A stretch of DNA of 64,000 nucleotides from Defluviitaleaceae bacterium (GCA_009784575.1 WRBK01000009.1:1-64000); one strand, 5' to 3'. Positions 16,951 to 26,637 are shown, counted from the stretch's first letter. The notes: a model not told the origin generated them from the letters alone. A program made the numbers and translations.

Positions 16951-18861
16951 TTATTCAGTATCAATCGTAATCGGCTCAGCATCTGGCGGAGGTTCTACAG
17001 CTCCCACAATGCCTCGTATATCGCCACGCGTAAAGGATGGCGAAACCATCAAAAGCACGAAACGCTCCATGGATTTTATAGGCAAAAATTCGTTTTCTGT
17101 ATTAACCAGTGTTTCTTGTTGTTCCCATGCCCTATAAAAATTGTTCTCCTGACTGCCCCATACAAAAGTAAATCTTCTGCGGCTACCATCATTATAAAAA
17201 CGCACAGGAAATTTTAGCTGAGGTGCAATTTTTGCTATGCATTGCTTGGCAAGATTGCCTGAATGGTCTTGGCAGGTAGCAGAAAGCAGCTCCATATATG
17301 CCTTTGCGCCGCTACCGCCCGCAAGCCCTTGCACAGAACCATACATGCTATCCATCATGGCTGACAAGGCTTCTTGCATTCCATCATTATCATTTTTTTC
17401 CATAGCCAAAGTCAAATCTGCTACACATTTTGAAAAAACAAGCTGCGAAGCAAGTGTTTTTGCCGCTTCTGTCGCCAACCTTTCATCAGGGTCGTCTATT
17501 AATTGTAAAGAAATCTCTTCGCCGCGACGGTCTCGCCTATCCACCTCATCTGTTAGCACTGTTGTAATATCCTTAATCTGTTTGCGAGCCTCGCTGTATA
17601 ATCTGGGCAAAGATGTAAAGTAATCACTGTTAAAAAATTTCTTAAATAGCTCCGAGCCAACATTGGTCAATCGGTTGCGAAGCCCTTGTTCAAACCGCAA
17701 AAGCGAATCTTGCGTATCAGGTGTCATGCCGCTTTTACGAGTGAACTGTGGAAATTCGCTAATTTGGCAGACTATAGTAGAGCGCGAAAATTTCTCGATT
17801 TCTGAAGCATTGCCAATAAGGCTCTGCAAATACTCCAAAGATTTGCCAGAAGCTATGAAGGCATGGAGAAAGCCCTGCTTAAAAGAAGAAAAAATCTCGT
17901 CTTCATTTATTTCAAATTGTGAGCGATAGTGGGTTCGGGCAAATTCTCTCAATCTCTTTTTAAAATTCTCTTGGTTGCCATCTGGCTCTGGTATAACGCC
18001 ATACAGCGGGGCTAGAGTAACATAGCCATTATCCTGAGGTAGCTTGGCAAAAAGCGGCGCAAGTATTGCCCGTGTAAAGCCCAAATTTAGCTCTGTTTCT
18101 TCATTGCCAGCGGCTTCTAGAGCATCAAGTATCGTGCGCATACATCTAAGAGTACGCATAACAACAGGGTTTGATATAAACACCGTTTGCGCTGTGTAAA
18201 ACAACTCATCTGGCGCATCTTTTCGGTATGCAATGCGCCCTCCAATGCCGCCGCTCGTATTTACATTAGCGTGTACAAGGGCAACAAAAAGCACAGTATC
18301 CAAAAGGCGCAAATCACTCACAGCCCAGTCATCTTCATCCTTACGTGTCATCACGCAACAACGGCAACATATAGATGCACCATCGTTTGCTAGGGTTGTT
18401 ATTCTTTCAGCAATCACCTTGAGCCATTCGTTCGCGCTAGGTTCTTCGGGATTTAAGATTATAAAGGGTTTCCATATAGATGATAGGTCTCTATTGCGCC
18501 TGTATGTTTCGAGTTCATTCATCACATTCACAAAGACTTCAGGCTCTGCCTTGTCAGAAATTATCAGCGGACAGAAATGCAGCTCGGTCAAATTTTTCAA
18601 ATCCACGCCGCTTTTAGAAACAGCATCCACAGCCGCTCTAACATCAGCTACAATATCTTGTGAGGTATCGGCGGACAAAAAGGCTATCGCTTTCTTGTCC
18701 ACAATGATTTCCCAAGCGCGTTGCTCCAAGGTGTTTCTGATTTCGTCAGAAACACCAAAAAGCAAGAAAATAGCAAAATGCGTGGTATGTAGATAGCTCT
18801 CATCTGTAAAGGCGCGTATGCTTGATATTTTGTTGATTATGTCATCAACTTTTGCTTTCAT
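16951..18861 (-). CDS. Large helical hypothetical protein of the GTPase operon
   Basis: 636 residues, not recognised. It is predominantly helical and soluble, with no signal peptide or clear membrane span. A central stretch (DKRDRRGEEIS-like, near residues 425-450) looks like a charged coiled-coil segment, followed by an alanine-rich helical region with a Gly-rich turn (GSVQGLAGGSGAK). The ATG at 18861 has GAGGG six bases upstream; a TTG two codons earlier is the alternative. Placed between the tubulin-like protein and the GTPase, it may be a filament-binding or tethering protein. No motif supports a particular enzyme activity. Confidence 0.55.
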   Translation of the reverse strand: MKAKVDDIINKISSIRAFTDESYLHTTHFAIFLLFGVSDEIRNTLEQRAWEIIVDKKAIAFLSADTSQDIVADVRAAVDAVSKSGVDLKNLTELHFCPLIISDKAEPEVFVNVMNELETYRRNRDLSSIWKPFIILNPEEPSANEWLKVIAERITTLANDGASICCRCCVMTRKDEDDWAVSDLRLLDTVLFVALVHANVNTSGGIGGRIAYRKDAPDELFYTAQTVFISNPVVMRTLRCMRTILDALEAAGNEETELNLGFTRAILAPLFAKLPQDNGYVTLAPLYGVIPEPDGNQENFKKRLREFARTHYRSQFEINEDEIFSSFKQGFLHAFIASGKSLEYLQSLIGNASEIEKFSRSTIVCQISEFPQFTRKSGMTPDTQDSLLRFEQGLRNRLTNVGSELFKKFFNSDYFTSLPRLYSEARKQIKDITTVLTDEVDRRDRRGEEISLQLIDDPDERLATEAAKTLASQLVFSKCVADLTLAMEKNDNDGMQEALSAMMDSMYGSVQGLAGGSGAKAYMELLSATCQDHSGNLAKQCIAKIAPQLKFPVRFYNDGSRRRFTFVWGSQENNFYRAWEQQETLVNTENEFLPIKSMERFVLLMVSPSFTRGDIRGIVGAVEPPPDAEPITIDTE

Positions 18862-18896
18862 AAACAACCCTCTTTAATCAATGTTTTATAAATCTG

Positions 18897-21800
18897 TTAC
18901 GAAAGAAATCTATTCAAGAACCCTTCTGCAATCTTTAGCACAGAAGAATAGAAATTATATGTTTCTTGTAACGGCTTGCGTCTATCTGCGGCGGCACGCT
19001 CTAGGCGGCTTTTCACCTCTGGTAACTCAGCAGAATAGGTTTTGATGATACCTTCTATTCTTTCTTGCGTACGCGTTCTTTCTTCACCAGCGACAGAAAT
19101 GCGGTCTAGCATTTCACTGCGCACAAGGTTTATATCTGAACGTCTTTGGTCGTCCAGCTTTGCCTTAAACTCTTTGTATGCCTCATATTCACCGAATGGC
19201 TTTTCTGTTGTTATGTCGTATAGCATATCGGAGCTGGCAGAATCCAAGGAGCGTTTAAAGACGATTTTAAAGCCATTTTTGTCTATAAGCCCCGTTATCA
19301 ACCCAAAGGCAAAATAGCGCGGGTCTTCTAGTTCTTTAGCGCGCTTAGCAAAGCTTGATGCAATCTCGCGCTGACACTTAATTTCTTCGGCAACGGCTGG
19401 CAAGCGCAACACGGATTCACGCACATTCTTTGTGTAATCCTCGCCGCCCAAAGTACCCATGCCAGAAAGAACGATGTGGTGTCCACCCCAAAGCTCAGCC
19501 TGTATCTCACGCAAAGCTGCCAATTGTTCTTCCAAGGAGCTATGGTCACCTAAATCTAGGCTGGCAACGTCAGCTTTTGTTGGGTCTGCTATATAAAGCA
19601 TGATTTTCTTTGGATTATCTGGGTCTATGCGTATTGGTCCATTTTCTAGGGCTAGGCAGAAATCAAATGCTTCACGCACTGTATCATTATATTTCTTAAC
19701 ATTCGCATTTTCATAAACCGTGGGTGTCCAAGCGGTTTGCGGTAGAGGCGTGGGCATTTTGTCCATCCATTCGCCATTTAGATGTATGCCTTTGCTCGTT
19801 TGTCTGCCCTTGGCTTCTTCGTAGAATCTCTCCATATCCTCTATTTTAGAATAAGCATATAGAGGTATGCCAGACACTACTTTAACGAAGTATATACGGG
19901 TCTTTTCTTTGCTTGTTTTGCGTGTAACTCGGCTACCAGCTACAGCAATGTAGTTTTTAGCAGCTTCAGCTATCTGCAAACAATCTTGAGGTACTGAAAT
20001 CAAACCAAAGTCTGCTGTAGATGTATTTCTATATGTTTGATTCATGCTAAACATAGGCACAGATTTGTCTTTTATATTAAGCAATATGCGGCGCAAATAT
20101 GGGTCTAGGTTATCCGCGCCTTCTTTGGATGCCATAATGGATTCCATGTTGATATTAAGCAAACTACCAAATTGCTCACTAATGAAGCGCGAAATAAACC
20201 CAGGCACATCCGAGCCAGTAGATGTAGCTTCCAATGTATCAAGGTCGCAACCCGTCCATCTTTCCATATTATTAGTCATATCGTCCAAAAAACCAACAAT
20301 GCCCGTTTCCAGCATCTTCATAAAGTCTTGCTTATTTTCTTGCTCATATTTCAGCGGCCATATTAACTTTGTTTCGTCCAATTTGCCCTCTTGCTCCGCT
20401 CTGCGCTGTTCTAGGGCGATATAGTCGTAGTTTTGGCGGAAAATTTCTGGCAATGCCTCTAGCACATCCGCAAGTTTAGAGAAGACCTTATCATAATATA
20501 CTTGCAATCTGTCGCGCAAATCGCGAATAGCCTCAGCGCGCAAAGGATATACGAACAGTGCCATATCATTAGACATCCAATCATATAGAGCCGACAAATA
20601 ATCCACTACATACTTTTGCTTGTTCATTATTTTGCCATGTCCCGCATTGTATGCGGCTGCCAGCCTTGCTTCTATTTCGTTTACTCTGGATGCACAACTA
20701 GCGGCAACGCCGTCACATTGCTCTGCCATGCTTGTTAGTGTAGGTATCATGCTCCATTTGTTATCAGACTTTATCATAGCCGCAAGATAGAGAGGTCCGC
20801 GGTCTACCTTCTTCATATTATCATTAATAAAATTGCGGAAAACACCATTTTGAGCATTAGCCCAATTAGCCCCATTGGCTTTAGTTTTTGGCTGTAGCTC
20901 TCTTGCAAGCCATTGGTACGCATCAAAATATGGTCTGTTGTTCTTAGGTCCTGTATTTTCGCCACCCCATATTTGGCCATGCTGATAATTAGGATTGCCA
21001 TCTAGCGGCGATGGGTAAATATCACGCAACAAGCTATCGTTTATAACTTGATTTGGAACAAGTTGCATCCTTGTCATATCTGCTTTAAACGTTTCCTCAT
21101 TAGGGCGCAAGTCAAAGGTAGGCTTGAGCCTTTCAAATAGGCGAATAGCAAGAAGGGTCGAAATCTCTTCAAAGGGAATTTCTAGCTTATGGCTACCTAC
21201 TGCTAGATAGCGATAGCAGGCAGGAATGGGCGCGGACGTATCAAGGCTTGTTATGTAAGTGTCTATGTTGTCATACATGGACTTCATAGCCGTGTTTCCT
21301 TGGTCGTCATTAGTTGCGTTGTCTTCCCCTGCTATATATGCGAAAATATTTTCCGCCATACTGCCTATAACCTTATTGTATGTAAGCGGCAAACCATCCA
21401 TGTCCTGCGCAGACAAAAGGTGACAAAAATCGAATACCTTGCTGGCTACGGAGCGCACCATTGAAGAGCCATAGTTTTGTACAAACTGGTCGTTTTGCTC
21501 ACCTTCACCAGGACTCATCCAATAGTCCAGCTCTTTTAGGGCAGCAAAGCCGTTGCGCTTCAAAGAATCCTCTTGACCCCCATTTAATAAATTCACATCG
21601 GGCATAACAATATAGCCAAACACATTTCGCCCTGGTATAGCCAAGTCTTCTAGTACACTACGCGCAATATAGGCAATGTCAATAAAAGTGCCACTGCCAG
21701 TACCTCCCGCTATCCCCGCAACAATCATAACAGTTACTTTATTTATACCGCCTGCTATAAGCTCACGAACCTTAGAAGATATGCGCTCTCTCGTGTTTCT

Positions 21801-22292
21801 GATATTTTCAAATAGTAATAATCGCCCCATTTGGCGAATACCGCCAGCACCAGGCAAAGCACCCACAGCATCTATGCGATCATACCAAGTTGCCTCGTCC
21901 GCATTGCTCTCTGCTAGCTTTTTCCATTTTACAACAATGGCTTGCTTATCATCCACAGAAATAGAGCAAAACTCCGAGCCAAACTGGTCAAAGGTGGCTG
22001 TACCCCAAGTTTTTTTCATGGATGTCATATCTGTATCAATAGCGAGAAAACCAATATTATTTGGTGTATCTGAAGTTATTTTTCCATCAGACCTTTGTGG
22101 CAACACCATGCGGCGTTTAACTTCGTTTTTGATGCGTATAAGCATATCCGCGCCCGTGCCGCCAAGCCCAATAAATAGTGTCGCTTCGTTTTCGCTGGCT
22201 TCTACCCGCGCATTATCATAATAAATACCGCCACCTTTGCTTAACAAAAGCTCGCTTTCAAGATGCTCCAAGGCCATTTTTCCTAATGCCAT
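18897..22292 (-). CDS. Tubulin/FtsZ-superfamily GTPase (tubulin-like, long form)
   Basis: 1131 residues, three times the length of FtsZ. The nucleotide-binding fold is in the first about 220 residues: LFIGLGGTGADML at 39-51 (first glycine loop) and the tubulin signature AGGTGSG at 195-201 within a hydrophobic strand. The rest is a long, mostly helical C-terminal region with charged heptad-like stretches (1040-1110), typical of the tubulin-like proteins found beside VWA and GTPase genes in actinobacteria and cyanobacteria. It probably binds GTP and may assemble, but polymerisation cannot be read from the sequence. Second gene of the operon, 45 bp after the VWA gene, with a GAGGGG site. Confidence 0.8.
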   Translation of the reverse strand: MALGKMALEHLESELLLSKGGGIYYDNARVEASENEATLFIGLGGTGADMLIRIKNEVKRRMVLPQRSDGKITSDTPNNIGFLAIDTDMTSMKKTWGTATFDQFGSEFCSISVDDKQAIVVKWKKLAESNADEATWYDRIDAVGALPGAGGIRQMGRLLLFENIRNTRERISSKVRELIAGGINKVTVMIVAGIAGGTGSGTFIDIAYIARSVLEDLAIPGRNVFGYIVMPDVNLLNGGQEDSLKRNGFAALKELDYWMSPGEGEQNDQFVQNYGSSMVRSVASKVFDFCHLLSAQDMDGLPLTYNKVIGSMAENIFAYIAGEDNATNDDQGNTAMKSMYDNIDTYITSLDTSAPIPACYRYLAVGSHKLEIPFEEISTLLAIRLFERLKPTFDLRPNEETFKADMTRMQLVPNQVINDSLLRDIYPSPLDGNPNYQHGQIWGGENTGPKNNRPYFDAYQWLARELQPKTKANGANWANAQNGVFRNFINDNMKKVDRGPLYLAAMIKSDNKWSMIPTLTSMAEQCDGVAASCASRVNEIEARLAAAYNAGHGKIMNKQKYVVDYLSALYDWMSNDMALFVYPLRAEAIRDLRDRLQVYYDKVFSKLADVLEALPEIFRQNYDYIALEQRRAEQEGKLDETKLIWPLKYEQENKQDFMKMLETGIVGFLDDMTNNMERWTGCDLDTLEATSTGSDVPGFISRFISEQFGSLLNINMESIMASKEGADNLDPYLRRILLNIKDKSVPMFSMNQTYRNTSTADFGLISVPQDCLQIAEAAKNYIAVAGSRVTRKTSKEKTRIYFVKVVSGIPLYAYSKIEDMERFYEEAKGRQTSKGIHLNGEWMDKMPTPLPQTAWTPTVYENANVKKYNDTVREAFDFCLALENGPIRIDPDNPKKIMLYIADPTKADVASLDLGDHSSLEEQLAALREIQAELWGGHHIVLSGMGTLGGEDYTKNVRESVLRLPAVAEEIKCQREIASSFAKRAKELEDPRYFAFGLITGLIDKNGFKIVFKRSLDSASSDMLYDITTEKPFGEYEAYKEFKAKLDDQRRSDINLVRSEMLDRISVAGEERTRTQERIEGIIKTYSAELPEVKSRLERAAADRRKPLQETYNFYSSVLKIAEGFLNRFLS

Positions 22293-22337
22293 TGCTGTCC
22301 CCTCATTTCATCATTATATTTATTTTGTCATCAAATT

Positions 22338-24527
22338 CTACCAAAAATCATCAGAGCTATTGGTTTGTTGCGGTGTTTGCTGCATTCCCCAGCCATCATC
22401 CATAGGAGCTGCCATATTATGCATATTGCCGCCATCTGTATTGCCTAAGTTGATGATGTATTCATCGTACTCACCATAGCCGCCGCCAGAATTAAAGCCA
22501 ATGCGTATCTCTGTTCCACTATTTTTATCTAGCAAAACAGTGTCCCTGCCAGTGTTTTTATCAATTTTCACGGTAAATCTTGGGTCTTGCGGCACTTTTA
22601 TTTCTAGTTGAGATTTGGTTTTAGCCGATAATGTCGTGCCATCTGCAAACCATGCAATAGACTCAAAAGCTATGCGATACGGTTCAGACACAGCAATATT
22701 ATCCGCGATAAGGGCGCGCAATGTCTTTTTGCCCTTTACGCGCGGCAGGGCAAGAGCCGCCTCTGGCGGGTATTCCGCATGAACACTCGCTGGCAACGAC
22801 ATTTTTATGTACAACTTGCTCATAGGGTCGCTTAGGCGCGGTTTATTGATTATTTTTAATATCACAACAAGCGCAGCCACCAAAAGCAACAGCACAATAC
22901 CCGCTATAATAGGTATCCAGCCAGATATGATATTTACAACAACAAAAAACACAATTTCATTCCCATGCACATCCATAGCAATCACTCTTATTTCCGCAGA
23001 ACCAGCACTGGTAGCACGCAAATTGATTAGCTCTACAGCAGAAATATATTCCCACTCAAGATGGCTTATCCATGGACCAAAATCTGCAACTACCTCGATG
23101 GGTCTGTTTTCCTGCGTAAAATTTATCACTTCATTAAGGGCTATCGAACGTTCTGGGCTAAAAATAGTCCACATAGTAACAGATACATCGCCCATGCCCA
23201 AAAGCGGCGTTGGGGGCGGAGCGGCCGTCACCTCAAATTGATGTATATTGGATGTACGCACGATGCCATGGTCATCCAGCTCAAGATATGCAGTAAAAAC
23301 GCCCGCTTCCATAGGCAATGTCATTTCCATTTGCCCAAAAGAAAACGCGGCTGCTGTAACCTCGCCCGTCTCAATATTTGTTATTCTAATAATGGGCGCA
23401 AGCTGGCTAATCAGGTTCTCATCAGTTATAGCAATGCCCATTTCATCTTCCATGCGCCAAGAAAACTCCGCTTCCAAAGGCGATGTGCGCGGCAAATCAA
23501 ACACCAAGGACATGTCATAAATGCTTATCAGGTCAACAGATACCGTGTCACCTTCTGTACCCGTAAACGTCAGTGTCCAATTCCCTATTTCGGGTTGCAT
23601 AACCGTAAGAACAGTATATATGCCGCTAGGGTCTGTGTTTACCACATAATCGCCCGCGCCGCCTGCTGGGTTTGCCAAAGAGATATCACTTATGGACTGC
23701 GATGACATTATGGTTATTATGGCTCTATGTATGCTATTATCTGTGATGGGTATAGTAACGGACTGCGGTAGTCCCGTAACAGGATAGACCAGAATATTTG
23801 TGCTTCTAGCCCCTGTCAGTTGTGTATAAATCTCGCGCAAAATACTTGGCAGGTCGGCAGCATCGCTTGTTTCAAACACATCGCCGCCCGTTATATCCGC
23901 TATGGATGTCATCAAATCCATATCTAGCGTTCCATCAAAATTAAATCCTATCGTAAATATGGGTATATCAGGATTGTTAGCTTGTAGGTCGCTAATCAAA
24001 TTTGTGTGAGCCGCCTGACGCATAAGGGCTATCTGGTCGGAAGGCGTTTCGCCCTCAACGCCCCATCCTGGCATATGCACATTGCCGTCACTCAGTAAAA
24101 TAATAGCAGGCTGGCGTACATTTGTGCCTTGCGCCGCTTCACGCTCAAACATCTCAAATGCTGTGCGCAAGCCAAGGTCAATATCCGTCCATCCGCTGTA
24201 TGTAAAACCAGAAATCGAATTTTTTATGTCGCGGCTAAAGCTAACCAAGTCTGTTAAGTCCCGCTGTTCTCTAATAACATGGGAATACAAAACATAACCC
24301 GCCCGCGAATCTGTTCCTTCATTCATGTCAATAAAAAGATTGGCAGCTACCTTTGCCAGCCCATCCGGGTCAGCAAAGTTCATAGACCCACTTCCATCAA
24401 TTACAAATATGACATCAAGGTCAAATTGTCCGATGCCTTCGGATGCTTCTAGGTGCGCCGCCGCACCAAAAAACATAAATACCACCAAAACCAAGGCGGT
24501 CATAGACTTTAAAATTCGCAAATCCAC
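22338..24527 (-). CDS. Membrane-anchored von Willebrand factor A protein, first operon gene
   Basis: 729 residues. Signal peptide 1-29 (ALVLVVFMFFGAAAHLEAS), then an extracellular VWA domain with a full MIDAS (DGSGS at 44-48, later GWTD and LLSDGN), followed by beta-rich outer domains to about residue 530, one membrane helix about 536-558, and an inner tail of about 170 residues ending in an Asn/Gln/Met-rich low-complexity stretch. VWA domains bind protein ligands through a divalent metal, so this is likely the surface or assembly component. The start is GTG at 24527 with AAGGAG five bases upstream. It heads the operon behind a consensus promoter. Confidence 0.85.
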   Translation of the reverse strand: MDLRILKSMTALVLVVFMFFGAAAHLEASEGIGQFDLDVIFVIDGSGSMNFADPDGLAKVAANLFIDMNEGTDSRAGYVLYSHVIREQRDLTDLVSFSRDIKNSISGFTYSGWTDIDLGLRTAFEMFEREAAQGTNVRQPAIILLSDGNVHMPGWGVEGETPSDQIALMRQAAHTNLISDLQANNPDIPIFTIGFNFDGTLDMDLMTSIADITGGDVFETSDAADLPSILREIYTQLTGARSTNILVYPVTGLPQSVTIPITDNSIHRAIITIMSSQSISDISLANPAGGAGDYVVNTDPSGIYTVLTVMQPEIGNWTLTFTGTEGDTVSVDLISIYDMSLVFDLPRTSPLEAEFSWRMEDEMGIAITDENLISQLAPIIRITNIETGEVTAAAFSFGQMEMTLPMEAGVFTAYLELDDHGIVRTSNIHQFEVTAAPPPTPLLGMGDVSVTMWTIFSPERSIALNEVINFTQENRPIEVVADFGPWISHLEWEYISAVELINLRATSAGSAEIRVIAMDVHGNEIVFFVVVNIISGWIPIIAGIVLLLLVAALVVILKIINKPRLSDPMSKLYIKMSLPASVHAEYPPEAALALPRVKGKKTLRALIADNIAVSEPYRIAFESIAWFADGTTLSAKTKSQLEIKVPQDPRFTVKIDKNTGRDTVLLDKNSGTEIRIGFNSGGGYGEYDEYIINLGNTDGGNMHNMAAPMDDGWGMQQTPQQTNSSDDFW

Positions 24528-24558
24528 CCACGCTCCTTATTTTTAGACCTACTCGAAA

Positions 24559-24580
24559 AGCCTGTTCAAAAAGACAGGCT
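24559..24580 (-). promoter_or_regulatory. Hairpin in the operon leader
   Basis: AGCCTGT and ACAGGCT form a 7-bp stem with an 8-base loop, followed on the minus strand by TTTT, between the promoter and the VWA start codon. It could be a weak attenuator or an mRNA-stabilising element. The region 24528-24835 otherwise holds the promoter and the terminator of the lipoprotein gene, and no gene. Confidence 0.4.
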
Positions 24581-24651
24581 CATTTTATGCTTTTGCAGGT
24601 CGAATTTCATTATTGCCGTTTCGTAAACAAAACGCTCAATGGTACAAATCT

Positions 24652-24680
24652 AGTATAACTCGTTGTCAAAGCGTTGTCAA
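24652..24680 (-). promoter_or_regulatory. Sigma-A promoter of the VWA-tubulin-GTPase-kinase operon
   Basis: On the minus strand TTGACA, 17 bases, TATACT: a near-perfect vegetative promoter. It lies about 120 bp before the GTG of the VWA gene and is the only good promoter seen upstream of the eleven genes. This predicts expression in growing cells. Confidence 0.75.
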
Positions 24681-24723
24681 TAGCATTTCAACATGAAAAT
24701 ATTTAGAACATTAGCTAGTCATC

Positions 24724-24750
24724 AAAAAAATTCCCCTCCTGAGGAGGGGA
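24724..24750 (-). terminator. Terminator of the GerS-like lipoprotein gene
   Basis: A palindrome TCCCCTCCT-G-AGGAGGGGA is followed on the minus strand by seven T. It lies about 85 bp beyond the stop codon at 24836 and shields the VWA promoter from read-through. Confidence 0.8.
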
Positions 24751-24835
24751 TGTCTTTTGCTCGTTTTAGAGCAAGAGATGGGGGTGGTCTCTACCTTGTT
24801 TCTACGTATACGAGCTTAGTCAAACTATAAATCTC

Positions 24836-25471
24836 CTACTGCGGAACACGAAACATCTCATCCTCAATATTCACATTATACTCAAATGTATTAAAAACCA
24901 CAATTATCCTCTCCACACCATTTTGGTCAAATACCTTCATCTGCACAGGTTGCAATGTTTCATTATTAACCCACAGGCTCTGCGTTGCCATATATGGGTG
25001 GTCGCCAGGCACGGTCGCCTCCATCACCGTCGTCAGCCCTTCATCCAAATTTGCTGCGGTTATGCTGACTTCTGTGCTGGTCACAAAATTGCGTATAAAG
25101 GATGTTAGCAAAATCTCCAGCCGCTCTGGTGCTTCTGTAGTGGTCTGCGACACGCGCCCATTTACGCGCGGGTTAAATTGCGCTATCGTCGTGCCATCAA
25201 AAATGGTGGTGTTGCCCGCCACATTTTCAGGCGATGTTACTTCTATGCGATATTCGCCGCTTATGCGCCCATGTTGTGTGGTTTCATATGTATGGCTACT
25301 GTTGTTGGAAATATATGTAACCGTGGCTTGCGTAGAGAAGGTCTCCAAGGACATTAACCGCCTATGTATTCTCTCGTAGGCGGTGGCATCTACGCGCTCC
25401 TGCACAACTGCACAGGCTGTAAGCGTAATCATAGAGGCGCAAATCATCGCTAGCATTATCAATCTTTTCAT
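24836..25471 (-). CDS. LolA-like lipoprotein, GerS-type
   Basis: 211 residues. A lipoprotein signal (MLAMICASMITLTAC) puts the mature N terminus on a lipidated Cys. The rest has the beta pattern of LolA/LppX-type lipid-binding barrels (STQATVTYISNNSSHTYET, GEYRIEV, TTIFDGTTIAQFNPRVNG). In Clostridioides difficile a protein of this kind, GerS, is needed for cortex hydrolysis in germinating spores, so a spore role is possible; an envelope lipid or protein carrier is the alternative. The start at 25471 has GGAGGG eight bases upstream. Confidence 0.65.
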   Translation of the reverse strand: MKRLIMLAMICASMITLTACAVVQERVDATAYERIHRRLMSLETFSTQATVTYISNNSSHTYETTQHGRISGEYRIEVTSPENVAGNTTIFDGTTIAQFNPRVNGRVSQTTTEAPERLEILLTSFIRNFVTSTEVSITAANLDEGLTTVMEATVPGDHPYMATQSLWVNNETLQPVQMKVFDQNGVERIIVVFNTFEYNVNIEDEMFRVPQ

Positions 25472-25492
25472 ATTAAATTCCCTCCGAATAGT

Positions 25493-25507
25493 TTGTACTT
25501 TGTACAA
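25493..25507. promoter_or_regulatory. Palindrome TTGTAC-TTT-GTACAA before the lipoprotein gene
   Basis: A perfect 6-bp inverted repeat with 3-base spacer lies about 20 bp before the start codon of the GerS-like gene, just before its GGAGGG site. It may be a repressor operator or an mRNA hairpin. No regulator can be named. Confidence 0.4.
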
Positions 25508-25513
25508 TATATA

Positions 25514-26551
25514 CTAGCCCTCTTTGCGTTTTAGACCAAGTACCCAGTATATTAAAATCGAAAACATTATAAACAATCCTAGAAATCCAAAAAATGTATA
25601 TGCGTGGGTTACAATATTAGAAAAGCCTACATGCGCGGCGGCTATACCCAGAATTAATATGCCTATTTTTAGCTTGAGCTTTGATGCATTAATCCGCGCT
25701 GATAGCCACTCGGTTAGCGAAAAGGCATTTGTGACCGCTGTGGTAAAGATAGCTAGAAATAGAACGATTATATAGAAATTCGCAATAAGATTGCCATAAT
25801 TTTGCGCTAGGGCAAGCATGGGTAGTTGCATACCTTCTATCAAGCCTATATTTGAAAGCAAAGCAAAAGCTAGTATCACGCCAATAATGCCTAGAAATAC
25901 ACCGCCGAGGATGCCGCCGTATTTCGCAACTTTGCGTGTAGTCACCAAGTTTGGCATGGCAGCAAGCACCGCAATTGCAGGGATGAGATTGTATGAAGCA
26001 TATACAACGGCAGATGTTGCCCAATTATCCGTTATTTGCCCCGCAAAGGCTGGTTGCGCACTGCCAAAAATAGCGTATAACCCCAAAAACAATGCTCCAA
26101 ATACCAAAATAGGCGAAACTACAGTGTTTATCTGCACCATGCCACGCATATCAAATAGTAGTACCACAAAGCAAAGCAAAGCCGCCAGCACCACGCCAAG
26201 CGAAAATGGCAAGCCTGCCGCCTCATAGCCTAGCGCACCTGTAGCCGCTAGCATAGCAGAAAATATTACAAAGATAAATGCCCCTGTTATGATATCCAAC
26301 AAAGCACCAAGGCGGCTACCAAACACAATAGCCATAAATTCGCGATAATTGCCTATTTTTCGCTGCACACATATATCCATAACAGCCCAGCCGCATAAGG
26401 CAATAAGCACGCTTGCTACCATAATGCCAATTATTCCAATGCGCCCATAGCGCAGAAAAAACGTAAGATGCTCCTGCCCAGAAGCAAAGCCCGCGCCAAA
26501 GATAATGCCCGTATACACGCAGGCGGTTTTGATAATTCTCGCTCTATCCAT
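25514..26551 (-). CDS. YkvI-like membrane transporter (LeuT-fold)
   Basis: 345 residues with about ten membrane helices. The N terminus (TACVYTGIIFGAGFASGQEH) has the unwound-helix Gly pattern of amino acid/sodium symporters and matches the YkvI family of uncharacterised transporters. No soluble domain is present. The start at 26551 is preferred because GGAGGGG lies five bases upstream; an ATG seven codons earlier has no such site. It ends six bases before the likely promoter and palindrome of the GerS-like gene. The substrate is unknown; an amino acid or similar small molecule is most likely. Confidence 0.65.
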   Translation of the reverse strand: MDRARIIKTACVYTGIIFGAGFASGQEHLTFFLRYGRIGIIGIMVASVLIALCGWAVMDICVQRKIGNYREFMAIVFGSRLGALLDIITGAFIFVIFSAMLAATGALGYEAAGLPFSLGVVLAALLCFVVLLFDMRGMVQINTVVSPILVFGALFLGLYAIFGSAQPAFAGQITDNWATSAVVYASYNLIPAIAVLAAMPNLVTTRKVAKYGGILGGVFLGIIGVILAFALLSNIGLIEGMQLPMLALAQNYGNLIANFYIIVLFLAIFTTAVTNAFSLTEWLSARINASKLKLKIGILILGIAAAHVGFSNIVTHAYTFFGFLGLFIMFSILIYWVLGLKRKEG

Positions 26552-26637
26552 GCCATCCCCTCCATATGTCATAATATGAGGACTTGTACATGTTTAGACT
26601 TTACATTTCATGACGGCTATGATATTATCAAAGCGAG

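Noticed and set aside
24559-24580. Shared AGCCTGT/ACAGGCT stem with the pyrH terminator as a dispersed repeat family
   Set aside because: Only the 7-bp stems match; loops and flanks differ, so chance is enough.
1531-24680. The large operon as a tellurium/TerY-P type stress island
   Set aside because: VWA, kinase and PP2C also occur there, but no TerD, TerC or ATP-grasp genes are present, whereas tubulin-like and GAP1-type proteins are.
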